Below are positions 30,701-38,224 of a DNA stretch of 44,365 nucleotides, piece after piece; the stretch's first letter is position 1; each line of letters starts with the position of its first letter. The notes beneath the pieces were generated by a model. It saw nothing but the letters and a program-made list of their open reading frames with translations, searched no databases and was not told the origin of the DNA. Source of the stretch: an uncultured Clostridia bacterium (GTDB taxonomy: Bacteria > Bacillota > Clostridia > Christensenellales > CAG-917); the NCBI GenBank assembly GCA_947581925.1, contig CANPWB010000013.1, forward strand, positions 1-44,365, read 5' to 3'. The position numbers and the translations under genes were made by a program.

Positions 30701-32096
30701 ACACATAGTATCCCCACTCGGTGTCATAAGTCACTTTGCCCTGAGTCTGCTTTGCGCCGTCATTGTACGTAGCCGCGTAATCTTGACTTATGGTAATTGA
30801 CTTCGTATTGTCGTCCCTGGAATGATACTCATGATACAGCGTCTCGTTGTAATAGTAAAAATAATTCGTCTCGGTGTTCAGAACGCCCTTAAGCACGACA
30901 TTATTACCTTCCTTGAATGTGAAAACGCCTGTTTTGGGATCAAATTCGCCCATCTTTTCTTCAACGCGATCTCTCACAAGATAGACCTTGCGCGTCGTAG
31001 TCGTATTATCTGCCTCATAGTCGGGCTCCGCAAACAGATAGTCGTTTCCGCCGAGCGCGTCCGCCGCGCCGGGTTGCCAAATTGCATAAAGATCGACGAC
31101 GACTTCACCTTCTTCAAAGTTTACAAGCTCTCCAGCTTGACAATCAACGTTGTTAAAGGCGGGATCGTATGAGACGCGAGTGTACGCCCAACCGATGAAT
31201 CGATATCCCTCGACGGTAAATTCGCAATCCGCGGCTTTCAATGGCTCATCATCAAAACCGGCAATACCCTCTTTCATCTCGCCTTGCGCAGTGAGCCCGC
31301 TTGGGGGATTGGCGTTGTAAGTGACGTGATATCCGTCGATGTCATAGTAATATTCGACAATGTTGTCGGCGGCGATTTCGCTCAGCTTTATAGTCGCAGT
31401 CTTTTCGGAACGCATAGGATTGAATGTGTAACCTTCGATCTCTATGGGTTCTCCGCCGCTGCCGGTGCCTCCCGCAAGCCCTTGTCCCGTACGGGTGAGG
31501 GTTTCGTCGGCGACATATTCGCCGTCTTCTTTTTGCTGTTTGAGATATTTTATCGTGAACCCCACCAAATATCTTGCGGTCAGTGTGGCGTCGCTGTCGG
31601 GCATGACGGTAGCCGCCTTTACGCTCTCATTTTCAAGATACCACTCGCTGAACGTCAGATCTCCGCCGGCAGCGGGGACAATGTCCTTAACGGCGTCGAG
31701 AATGGAAGCGCCCGCTTTGAGATAGATGTACAATTGGTCGTCATTAAGCCTGCCGCTGCCCGCGTTCAAAGTAAGCCTGTAACCCTTCGCCCATTTTGCA
31801 TAGTAAGTAGTGTTCGACTTTGGCGCCGTGACCGTGCCGCGATAGGCGTCTCCGCTCAGATCGCTGTTGAGGCTCCAACCGTCAAAGACATACGTGACGC
31901 CGTTTTCGACTTTGTTGCCGAGTTCGGGCAATGCGATATCTTTGAGACCTTTTGCCGTGATGGATCCGATAGCGTCGCCTCCGTTCGTCTCAAAAGACAG
32001 CGTGACGTTTTTGTTGCAAGCTGCAAGCACAGTCGCAACAAGCACGAGCATAAGGACGAGCGTCAATATAGTTCTCAATAATTTCATAGATTTCAT
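27720..32096 (-). CDS. Giant predicted lipoprotein (1458 aa) with Listeria-Bacteroides repeats
   Basis: The N-terminus has a lipobox LAAC (Cys27). Residues about 30-340 hold Listeria-Bacteroides (InlB B-type) repeats, recognisable by FETNGGD...YVFDGWSL...YYAKW, FSEWYL...ARY and YRFIGWAY...LYAIW, with a MucBP-like strand segment (FTIKYLKQQKEDGEYV) between. The remaining ~1100 residues are beta-rich, Tyr- and Asp-rich, with recurring patterns such as YYxxDG, GTYT and DGYS; I recognise no enzyme. It ends in a Pro/Glu/Ala tail without a sorting signal. A surface adhesin or large scaffold is plausible but unproven. Confidence 0.85.
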   Translation of the reverse strand: MKSMKLLRTILTLVLMLVLVATVLAACNKNVTLSFETNGGDAIGSITAKGLKDIALPELGNKVENGVTYVFDGWSLNSDLSGDAYRGTVTAPKSNTTYYAKWAKGYRLTLNAGSGRLNDDQLYIYLKAGASILDAVKDIVPAAGGDLTFSEWYLENESVKAATVMPDSDATLTARYLVGFTIKYLKQQKEDGEYVADETLTRTGQGLAGGTGSGGEPIEIEGYTFNPMRSEKTATIKLSEIAADNIVEYYYDIDGYHVTYNANPPSGLTAQGEMKEGIAGFDDEPLKAADCEFTVEGYRFIGWAYTRVSYDPAFNNVDCQAGELVNFEEGEVVVDLYAIWQPGAADALGGNDYLFAEPDYEADNTTTTRKVYLVRDRVEEKMGEFDPKTGVFTFKEGNNVVLKGVLNTETNYFYYYNETLYHEYHSRDDNTKSITISQDYAATYNDGAKQTQGKVTYDTEWGYYVFTSDKFDDENASADEKIMLRFQFEENEQGETVLAFQNMEEAGYYAAADGYPVIYLDGLGSFIYYYDPDHPTYYDITNEPVLVTNGLYHVNNKGYYECSMHSGDPTNPNTHLEDFVFRILKETTPNTSNIIPSKNSNLPEGFEIANIKTTAIERSALYGQLSDELYLDGFGGGTYTTYADENDKTGTPHVGTFTVVHNFWLTLNSADADQTWLINFYYEGATEDIYFAIRQSRSGTMTAQYFGSVEKGKDGGLLVFDGAITLDGKTYDDAFIMFLLDKNNETMVLVKIDDQDLSSGDKASIYAPMYTGTVTKRGDTFTFVSVSNDARLSFVKEEKDGKNYAKIVSGTGEDTKNDHDIADGLTVHPSTGTATYTDAQGTVHNDVKYTYSGSEYIEFYTFQIDDTHNLYYYRDAKNKADKFVKISGDCLLDYAYVTKDVMFAYPARLLLADGGKAFIALPMAIGEPVYVGLGTYMEADGLYSVEFTDWRDDTKLLDFFGGEGYESSLRTFHEYYNSFNFRKEGGSEDETGEFYVRFDKRFNDDLGDMYFDLSNFKADGYSNSATYTLDSGYVLEGTFYRMDIVIVFEVRDSNDNVISSYYLKEDTANNRMKNVSEDAGLYYFYDIDSVSFETFGPDYGGSLTDYFIYDGEESVTVVDIQEDYLENRHPGTMERTENWTEDFREYKIQETDTGKVYRVLLGKYNNIWGDEYLVYDLQSNAYSGEYLTEEYGVLKGNGYRLNSATYDKDGDGVADYTGLMVRATFDQKDIQTHAYTVDENGDVIVFTYKVNEEISESFVFDAITDVNGNIMYLKERKLRFGAFAAWNVGKRTGEYMYLDGQGNAKLYDANGTLSGEGTYESAPEIGETSYKYESKDKKQKFYFAIYIESEEGGSTYFEYRIYTDNVEGEYDADNWSHLTMNGFGEITYTDRYGVVYNGYYNMLDSGTKIMLITYDGSGVTFTFIFDYDSKTFTFVEQGKIEIPEEPAEPAPTEPAGEE

Positions 32097-32132
32097 AAAT
32101 ATAAAATGTCCTTTTTATTTTATATTATGAAT

Positions 32133-32161
32133 ATGATACATTAAAAGTCGCGTATGCGCAA
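32133..32161 (-). promoter_or_regulatory. Promoter of the giant lipoprotein gene
   Basis: Minus-strand TTGCGC (32161-32156) and TATCAT (32138-32133) with a 17-bp spacer, 36 bp before the ATG. AAGGA lies before the start. Confidence 0.5.
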
Positions 32162-32374
32162 GTGATACCGTAAAAAAACAAATATAAAAATTGTTTTAAG
32201 CATTTCATTGAGACATTTTTTTTGCGATATTTTGAAAAATTTTCCAAATGCCTTCCCGCCCGAGTTTATGGTCCCTGCCGAGAAAAACCGCATAATTATT
32301 CGATTTTTGGGCTCATAATCTGCATTTTTATAAATTTTTAAACACATTTAAGGCTTTTATTTTTGCCCAACCGC

Positions 32375-32403
32375 TTGCAAATCAAGCATACCTATGACAT
32401 AAT
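32375..32403 (+). promoter_or_regulatory. Promoter of the 755-aa lipoprotein gene
   Basis: TTGCAA (32375-32380) and CATAAT (32398-32403) with a 17-bp spacer. The 386-bp gap between the two divergent lipoprotein genes holds only these two promoters as far as I can see. Confidence 0.55.
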
Positions 32404-32482
32404 GATAAATAATATGTGAGAATTGCGATATGTCGGATTTTGATTTGCGCACATATTCAAAAGCGGTTTCGGAGGCAAAAAT

Positions 32483-34750
32483 ATGAAAAAAACCATCAAA
32501 ATAACATTGATTTTGGGGCTGGCGCTATGCTTGATATTGTCCATGGCGCTTCTTGCGGCTTGCGATCCAAAGAAGGACAAGACATTTAGCGACCCGGAAA
32601 CGACAAAATATACCGTTACGGTCGTTTGCGACGACGCAGGCGTGCTTGACGGAGTGACCGTCAAGCTGAACAACGCCGACGGCGCCCTCGCGGACGAAAA
32701 ACCTCTCGAAGGCGGCAAAGCTGCATTTGAACTTCCGAGCGGCAAATATTCGGCGGAGCTTGCGGGGTTAAACGGAAATTACGGCTATGACGATCCCGCA
32801 GTGCTGACAAAGGACGCTCCCGATTGTACCATTGAAGTCAAATTGAAAAGCCTGATCAATTATACCGTCACTGTCACTTACCCCGATGTCAAAGATATCT
32901 ATGGAAACAGGATCATCAAGGCAGGTCCCGTAAAAGGAGTAGAAGTTCAGCTGTATGAAGGTAGGCTCTCCGACGACAGAGGTTCTGTCCTCGACGGCAA
33001 GACCCCTGCGGGTACGGCAACGACCGACAGAACGGGTACGGCAAAATTTCAACTCGCAGGAGAGGAGTACACCATCGTGATCCCCGAATATGAGCGTTCG
33101 CTTGAGATATACTATCCTTTGAAGGCAGAAAAAATTTATGCCAACTCCGTGACTAAAGCAAACCCCTATTTCGGCGTAACATTCAATCAAAGATACCGCT
33201 ACGGCGAGTCAGACACGGTACCCATCGAGCTTGAACTCGGCAAAAACGATGTTCCCCTCACCCTCGAACTGCTCACCGCTACGGAGGCATACAGCGTATT
33301 CTATTCCTTCACCCCGGAAAAGACCGGCAATTACACCTTCACCGCGACAGGCAATGCGAAAGTCGGGGGCGAAGTGTTCGGCACCGCCAACCTGTTTGCC
33401 GGCAAACCCATCGTCGTGCATATGGAGGCGGACACGGAATATCTGTTCTCATGCGGCATTTCATCAAGGAGCGGCAACCTTGCCTACACCATATCGATAG
33501 AGGAAGGCGGCGAGATTAACGACGGCGGCGTAGAGGAGGGACACACTTATCCCTGGACTCAAGGCAAAGGCACCCTCAAAGAACCCTTCACCACCACGTC
33601 GCTCAGCGGCGAATATACAAATCTTTATGTCGCAGCGGACAGCCACTTCTACCTTGCCTACACTCCATCGGCAAATGAGTCCTATACCTTCTCGGAGTTG
33701 GGTGACAATTTGTGGTTGCAGATATATGACGACGTCGCAAACATCCCGACGCGCTTGGACTATCTCGTCGAGCTTGGCGGCAAAGTGACCTCTCAGGAGT
33801 GCGACCTCGAGGCGGGCACGACCTATTACATCCTCATCGGCACATTGAACGACGAGGCGGGCTCTGTCGGATTCAAAGCGGAAAAGAAAGGCGGCGACAA
33901 CAATCCCTCAAACAAGGCGACCTACACCGTCACCGTCGTCGGCAAGGATTCGAGCGGAAACACCGTCCCTCTTGCGGGCATAAACGTGACCGCCCTCGGC
34001 ACAGATCAAACCAAGACGACCGACGCTCAAGGCAAGGTCACATTTGAGCTCAAACCCGGCACATACGCGATACAGCTAAGCAACAAGCCTTCCAACTATG
34101 TAGACAACAACGACTTCGCATTTTCCGTCTCTACAAAAGCGCCCGACCTCACGATAACGCTGACAAAGCTTGAAAATCTGCACAATGTCGCCGTAAAAGT
34201 CAAAGAGGCGGACGGCAAACTCGTCTCGCAGGGACTGACCGTCAGACTCATCTCAAGCAACAACTCCACATACGACGCCAAAACCGACGCAAGCGGAGTC
34301 GCGCACTTCGAAGTGGCGGACGGCGAATATAAAATCCAGATCCCGCTGTTTACGAACGACGGTGGAATAAAGGACAACGGACTTCAAATCGAATCGGGAC
34401 AGGAATTCCATCCCGACAAGTACACTGTTAATGTAAACGGCAAAGACATCGATGTCGAGGTGGCATACGACTATTCGATAAGCGTCGATATCGTCGTCAA
34501 AAATGCGGACGGTTCACTTGTAGTAGGCGCGCTAATAGAGATGTCCGACGATTATTTGAAGAAGTACGGCGGCAGCGAAACCGACGAAAGCGGAACTATC
34601 GAAACAAAGACGGACTCAAACGGCAAAGTACACTTCGACCGCGTCCTCGTCGGAAAGTACGAAGTGACGATCGTCTACGGCGGCAAAGAAATCAAGAAGG
34701 AAATTACCGTCGAAAAGAGCTCCGGCACTATCACTATAACTCTGAACTGA
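32483..34750 (+). CDS. Predicted lipoprotein with Cna-B/carboxypeptidase-regulatory-like and PPC-like repeats
   Basis: A 755-aa protein with lipobox LAAC (Cys27). Transthyretin-like repeats follow the pattern YTVTV...GV.V.L...T...GKA.FELP.GKY...L: about residues 37-120, 130-200, 490-570, 570-650 and 660-755. Between them two PPC-like segments (AYSVFYSFTPEKTGNYTFTA and a second near HFYLAYTPSANESYTF) resemble pre-peptidase C-terminal domains. Such domains build rigid stalks or bind ligands outside the cell. GGAGG lies 7 bp before the ATG. It is transcribed divergently from the giant lipoprotein. Confidence 0.85.
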   Translation: MKKTIKITLILGLALCLILSMALLAACDPKKDKTFSDPETTKYTVTVVCDDAGVLDGVTVKLNNADGALADEKPLEGGKAAFELPSGKYSAELAGLNGNYGYDDPAVLTKDAPDCTIEVKLKSLINYTVTVTYPDVKDIYGNRIIKAGPVKGVEVQLYEGRLSDDRGSVLDGKTPAGTATTDRTGTAKFQLAGEEYTIVIPEYERSLEIYYPLKAEKIYANSVTKANPYFGVTFNQRYRYGESDTVPIELELGKNDVPLTLELLTATEAYSVFYSFTPEKTGNYTFTATGNAKVGGEVFGTANLFAGKPIVVHMEADTEYLFSCGISSRSGNLAYTISIEEGGEINDGGVEEGHTYPWTQGKGTLKEPFTTTSLSGEYTNLYVAADSHFYLAYTPSANESYTFSELGDNLWLQIYDDVANIPTRLDYLVELGGKVTSQECDLEAGTTYYILIGTLNDEAGSVGFKAEKKGGDNNPSNKATYTVTVVGKDSSGNTVPLAGINVTALGTDQTKTTDAQGKVTFELKPGTYAIQLSNKPSNYVDNNDFAFSVSTKAPDLTITLTKLENLHNVAVKVKEADGKLVSQGLTVRLISSNNSTYDAKTDASGVAHFEVADGEYKIQIPLFTNDGGIKDNGLQIESGQEFHPDKYTVNVNGKDIDVEVAYDYSISVDIVVKNADGSLVVGALIEMSDDYLKKYGGSETDESGTIETKTDSNGKVHFDRVLVGKYEVTIVYGGKEIKKEITVEKSSGTITITLN

Positions 34751-34785
34751 CGGCGTAAAAGGTGTTCGCGACTTTTTACAGCACA

Positions 34786-34821
34786 CAAAAACGGCGGAAA
34801 ATCTTCCGCCGTTTTTGTCTG
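34786..34821 (+). terminator. Terminator after the 755-aa lipoprotein gene
   Basis: A 14-bp perfect stem CAAAAACGGCGGAA/TTCCGCCGTTTTTG (34786-34799 with 34804-34817) including T5. Between here and the thrS terminator I see no gene or motif. Confidence 0.85.
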
Positions 34822-34983
34822 CCTTAACTTATCAAACACCTTATCGAGTGAAATTCTCAAAATTTCAATCGTATTTTGGCAGCGTTTTTAGATCGCCATT
34901 GGGACAACTTTAATGCCGTTTACAGTCCTGGCGAATTCTTCGCAAGTAGTTTTTTGATGTCCTATTTTTTTAAATCGCGAAAG

Positions 34984-35019
34984 TAAAAATATCCCCGCAA
35001 AAGTTGCTCCTGCGGGGAT
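34984..35019 (-). terminator. Terminator after thrS
   Basis: ATCCCCGCA/TGCGGGGAT stem (34991-34999 with 35011-35019), followed on the minus strand by ATTTTTAC. Confidence 0.7.
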
Positions 35020-35069
35020 AAAAATGCTATATGGGTCAAAAAACAGCGCAAATGTCGGGAGTTTTTGCC

Positions 35070-37007
35070 TCACTTGATCTGCTTGAGCGCGACTTCCGTA
35101 AGGCACTTGGAGATGAACTGCTCAACGGTCATGGCGCCGAGGTCTCCTTCGGTGCGGTGGCGCACGCTTACTACGCCCTGCTCCGCCTCCTTGTCGCCGA
35201 TGACGAGGATATACGGCACTTTTTCGAGTTGTGCCTCGCGTATCTTCTTGCCCAGCTTTTCGCTGCGCACGTCCGCCTCCGCTCTGAGTCCTGCAAACTC
35301 GAGTTGTTTTTTGATGTCCTTCGCGTTTTCCATGGTACGGTCGGTGAGCGAGAGCACTCTGACCTGCTCCGGAGCGAGCCACATGGGGAACGCGCCGTTG
35401 TACTTTTCAATGAGCATGCCGAGCGTACGCTCATAGCATCCGATGGAGCTCCTATGTATTATGTACGGTCTTGCCTTTTCGCCGTTCTCATCAATATAGA
35501 TCATATCAAAACGCGTCGCGAGCGAGAAGTCGATCTGCACCGTGAACAGCGTGTCCTCTTTGCCGTGGACATTTGCCGCTTGCACGTCGAGTTTGGGTCC
35601 GTAGAATGCCGCCTCGCCCCACGCCTCTTCATACTTGATGCCGAGGTCGTCAAGAATGTTCTTCATGGTGTTCTCGACTCTGTCCCAATCCTCTTTGCTG
35701 CCCACGTACTTGCTTGAATTTTTGGGATCCCAGCGCGAGAAACGATACCAGATGTCGTCCTCTATGCCGAACACCTTCGCCATATACTTGATGAGATCCA
35801 CGCAGCCCGCGAACTCCTGCTCCAGCTGGTCGGGAGTGCAGACGATATGCCCATCCGCAAGCGTGAATTGACGTATGCGGGTGAGCCCGTGCATCTCGCC
35901 GCTCGCCTCTTTGCGGAACTCTATCGCGGTCTCGGCGTATCTCACGGGAAGGTCACGATAGCTCTTCAAACCGTTTTTGTATATCGTGAATTGCAACGGG
36001 CAGGTCATCGGGCGCAAGCACAGTATCTCGTCGTCAACATCCTCCTCGCCTATGTAGAACATCTTATCCTTATAGTGATCCCAGTGCCCGGAGGTGATGA
36101 ACAGGTTGTTTTTGGTCATTATGGGCGTCTTTGTCAAAAGATAGCCGCGCCTCTGCTCCTCGTCCTCGACGAAACGCTGCATGATTTGAAGTACGCGCGC
36201 GCCCTTGGGCATCATGAGCGGCAAGCCCTGCCCTATATTCTCGTCCGTCATGAAGAATCCGAGGTCTCTGCCAACCTTGTTGTGGTCGCGCAGCTTTGCC
36301 TCTTCAAGTTTTTGCAAATATTCGTCAAGATCCGCCTTCTTCTCGAAACAGGTGCCGTAAATGCGGGTGAGCATCTTGTTTTTCTCATTTCCGCGCCAAT
36401 ATGCGCCCGTGAGCGACGTGAGCTTGAACGCCTTGATACGTCCCGTAGTTGTGAGGTGCGGCCCCGTGCAAAGATCGATGAAGTCACCCTGCTGATAAAA
36501 ACTTATCTCCTCTCCCTCGGGGATATCCGCAAGCAGCTCCATCTTGTAATTCTGTTTCAGTTTCTGTAACAGTTTTTGCGCCTCGTCCCTCTCGAGCGTG
36601 AACCGCTTTATCGGCATATTCGCCTTGATAATGCGCTTCATCTCCGCCTCTATTTTCTCGAAGTCCGCCTGCGTAATGGGCGTCTTGAAATCGAAGTCGT
36701 AATAGAATCCGCCCTCCACGGCGGGGCCTATCGCAAGCTGTACGGTGGGATAGATGGTCAAGATCGCTTGCGCAAGTATGTGCGAGCAAGTGTGACGATA
36801 CACCTTTTTCCCTTCGTCGCTGTCAAACGTGAACAGCTCGAGCGAGCAGTCTCCGTCTATCACCGTGTCCATCGAGCAAAGCTTGCCGTCTATCTTGCAT
36901 ACAAGCGCCGCGCGAGCAAGCCCCTCGCTGATGTGTGTTGCCGCCTCGTAAGCCGTCATAGGCCCCTCGAGCGACAGCAATGATCCGTCTTTCAATTTGA
37001 TATCCAT
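35070..37007 (-). CDS. thrS: Threonine-tRNA ligase
   Basis: A 645-aa class II synthetase of full length. Domains run in order: TGS (1-62), editing domain with HTCSHILAQ and the CTGPHL motif, catalytic core with motif 2 (RKEASGEMHGLTRIRQF) and zinc ligands in LRPMTCP and elsewhere, motif 3 (HRSSIGCYERTLGMLIEKY) and an anticodon-binding domain from about residue 545. It attaches threonine to tRNA-Thr, including the GGT species whose gene is interrupted at the left edge. GGAGG precedes the ATG by 5 bp. No T-box leader is present. Confidence 0.98.
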   Translation of the reverse strand: MDIKLKDGSLLSLEGPMTAYEAATHISEGLARAALVCKIDGKLCSMDTVIDGDCSLELFTFDSDEGKKVYRHTCSHILAQAILTIYPTVQLAIGPAVEGGFYYDFDFKTPITQADFEKIEAEMKRIIKANMPIKRFTLERDEAQKLLQKLKQNYKMELLADIPEGEEISFYQQGDFIDLCTGPHLTTTGRIKAFKLTSLTGAYWRGNEKNKMLTRIYGTCFEKKADLDEYLQKLEEAKLRDHNKVGRDLGFFMTDENIGQGLPLMMPKGARVLQIMQRFVEDEEQRRGYLLTKTPIMTKNNLFITSGHWDHYKDKMFYIGEEDVDDEILCLRPMTCPLQFTIYKNGLKSYRDLPVRYAETAIEFRKEASGEMHGLTRIRQFTLADGHIVCTPDQLEQEFAGCVDLIKYMAKVFGIEDDIWYRFSRWDPKNSSKYVGSKEDWDRVENTMKNILDDLGIKYEEAWGEAAFYGPKLDVQAANVHGKEDTLFTVQIDFSLATRFDMIYIDENGEKARPYIIHRSSIGCYERTLGMLIEKYNGAFPMWLAPEQVRVLSLTDRTMENAKDIKKQLEFAGLRAEADVRSEKLGKKIREAQLEKVPYILVIGDKEAEQGVVSVRHRTEGDLGAMTVEQFISKCLTEVALKQIK

Positions 37008-37081
37008 AAAAACCTCCGCGCAATCAGCCTCACGAGGGCTGTACGCATACTAAATTCTCCGCTTTATACGGAGTATGAATA

Positions 37082-37110
37082 ATTATAGTATCCCGAAATG
37101 CCGTTGTCAA
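37082..37110 (-). promoter_or_regulatory. Promoter of thrS
   Basis: Minus-strand TTGACA (37110-37105) and TATAAT (37087-37082) with a 17-bp spacer. The leader of about 68 nt has two small hairpins, CTCCG/CGGAG and CAGCC/GGCTG. Confidence 0.8.
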
Positions 37111-37153
37111 TCGCTTTTATTCTTTATTTCCAAACGAAAAATACGCGCGAATT

Positions 37154-37855
37154 TCACAGCGCTTTCAGACCCAACGCGCGGCATATTTCCGCAAGGCTTT
37201 CAGTCGGGTGCAGCGCCTCGTCAAGCGAAAACGCCGCGGATCCGTCCGCCCGTGCCTCCGCTTCGCGTATCTTGTCCTTGAGCTCGTCCAGCGCGGGCGA
37301 TTTTTGCGCCCCCATGTCCTCTTTTTTTGCCCTGTCCTGCTCATTAGCTTGCTGCGCCGTGAGACGCGCTACTTCGCTCTTGAAGTACATCTCCATCTCG
37401 TCGTCGCCCCCGCCGATGTTCAGCGAGAAGTCCTGCTCCAGCATCTTTTTGAGGTCGAGTTCGACGGACACAGCCACGCTCTCCATATTCAACGCGTCCT
37501 TATCGAAATGATACCTCTCTTTGAGTTGTTCGTATGCGCCTGTCCACTTCGCGCGGAAGAGTTTGAGCCTGTTCAGCTCCAGCGTATAGCGCGCCCTCAC
37601 GTCCGCCGTCAGCCTATCCGCGTTTTGAGTTGCGGAAAGGAACGCGGATTTTATCTGCTCCTCCTTGCCTTTAAGCTCGCCGAGTTGCCGTCTCAACTCC
37701 TCGCGCTCCGCCTCCAGCGAAGATATTCTCTCTCTCGCGGAAAGTTGCGCGCTCTCGGCACGGCTTATTTCAGATGAGATATAGCTCTCGACCGCGTCTA
37801 TGTCATATCCTCTTCGTTTGATGGGAAATCGCGTCGCTTTTTTTGATCTTTTCAT
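37154..37855 (-). CDS. DivIVA-domain coiled-coil protein
   Basis: A 233-aa protein. The start FPIKRRGYDIDAVESYI matches the membrane-binding head of DivIVA/GpsB proteins (the F...RGYD...V pattern). A long coiled coil follows (about 30-75) and further helical segments up to residue 170. DivIVA proteins gather at curved membrane at cell poles and division sites and recruit partners. The ATG at 37855 has GGAG 7 bp upstream; a GTG two codons earlier is less likely. It lies just upstream of thrS but thrS has its own promoter. Confidence 0.75.
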   Translation of the reverse strand: MKRSKKATRFPIKRRGYDIDAVESYISSEISRAESAQLSARERISSLEAEREELRRQLGELKGKEEQIKSAFLSATQNADRLTADVRARYTLELNRLKLFRAKWTGAYEQLKERYHFDKDALNMESVAVSVELDLKKMLEQDFSLNIGGGDDEMEMYFKSEVARLTAQQANEQDRAKKEDMGAQKSPALDELKDKIREAEARADGSAAFSLDEALHPTESLAEICRALGLKAL

Positions 37856-38055
37856 ACTCACGCTCCAAAATTTTCTCAGCTCATTATCTCAACAAAATGC
37901 AGGTTATGCCTGCCATTTCCTGTCGATAAACCCCGTTTTTTGTCAAAATCGCTGTAATTGAAAGTGTAAAAAATAATTACGTAAGAACGGACTATGCGTA
38001 ACGTAAAATTAAATCTTTCACGCAGGAGTTTTGGACATTGTAAAACAATCAAAAA

Positions 38056-38206
38056 CGCGCGAACTAGTGACAAGGGTCACGACGTTCGCGCATTTTTAGC
38101 TTGGGGTGCAGGGGACGAAGTCCCTTGCCGAGGCGTGGGCGAGTAGCCCACATATAATAAAAAACGTCCGTTTTTATTGCTCGTCCCCGAGCAATAAAAA
38201 CGGACG
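38056..38206. repeat. Cluster of strong hairpins between divIVA-like gene and pncB
   Basis: Several palindromes fill the 363-bp gap. GCGCGAAC/GTTCGCGC (38057-38064 with 38084-38091, inner stem GTGAC/GTCAC) has T5 on both sides and should end pncB transcripts. GGGAC/GTCCC and GTGGGC/GCCCAC follow. A perfect 19-bp inverted repeat with loop TCCC spans 38165-38206. The stretch from TTGGGGTGCAGGGG onward looks like a dispersed repeat. The part from 37856 to 38040 shows no gene. Confidence 0.65.
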
Positions 38207-38224
38207 GATACATTTCTTTCATCA

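Noticed and set aside
32141..32347. 68-codon frame between the divergent lipoprotein genes
   Set aside because: It covers the promoter region of the giant lipoprotein gene, has no ribosome site and is AT-biased like intergenic DNA.
37008..37081. T-box riboswitch upstream of thrS
   Set aside because: The leader is only about 68 nt and lacks the TGGNACCGCG T-box sequence and a terminator.
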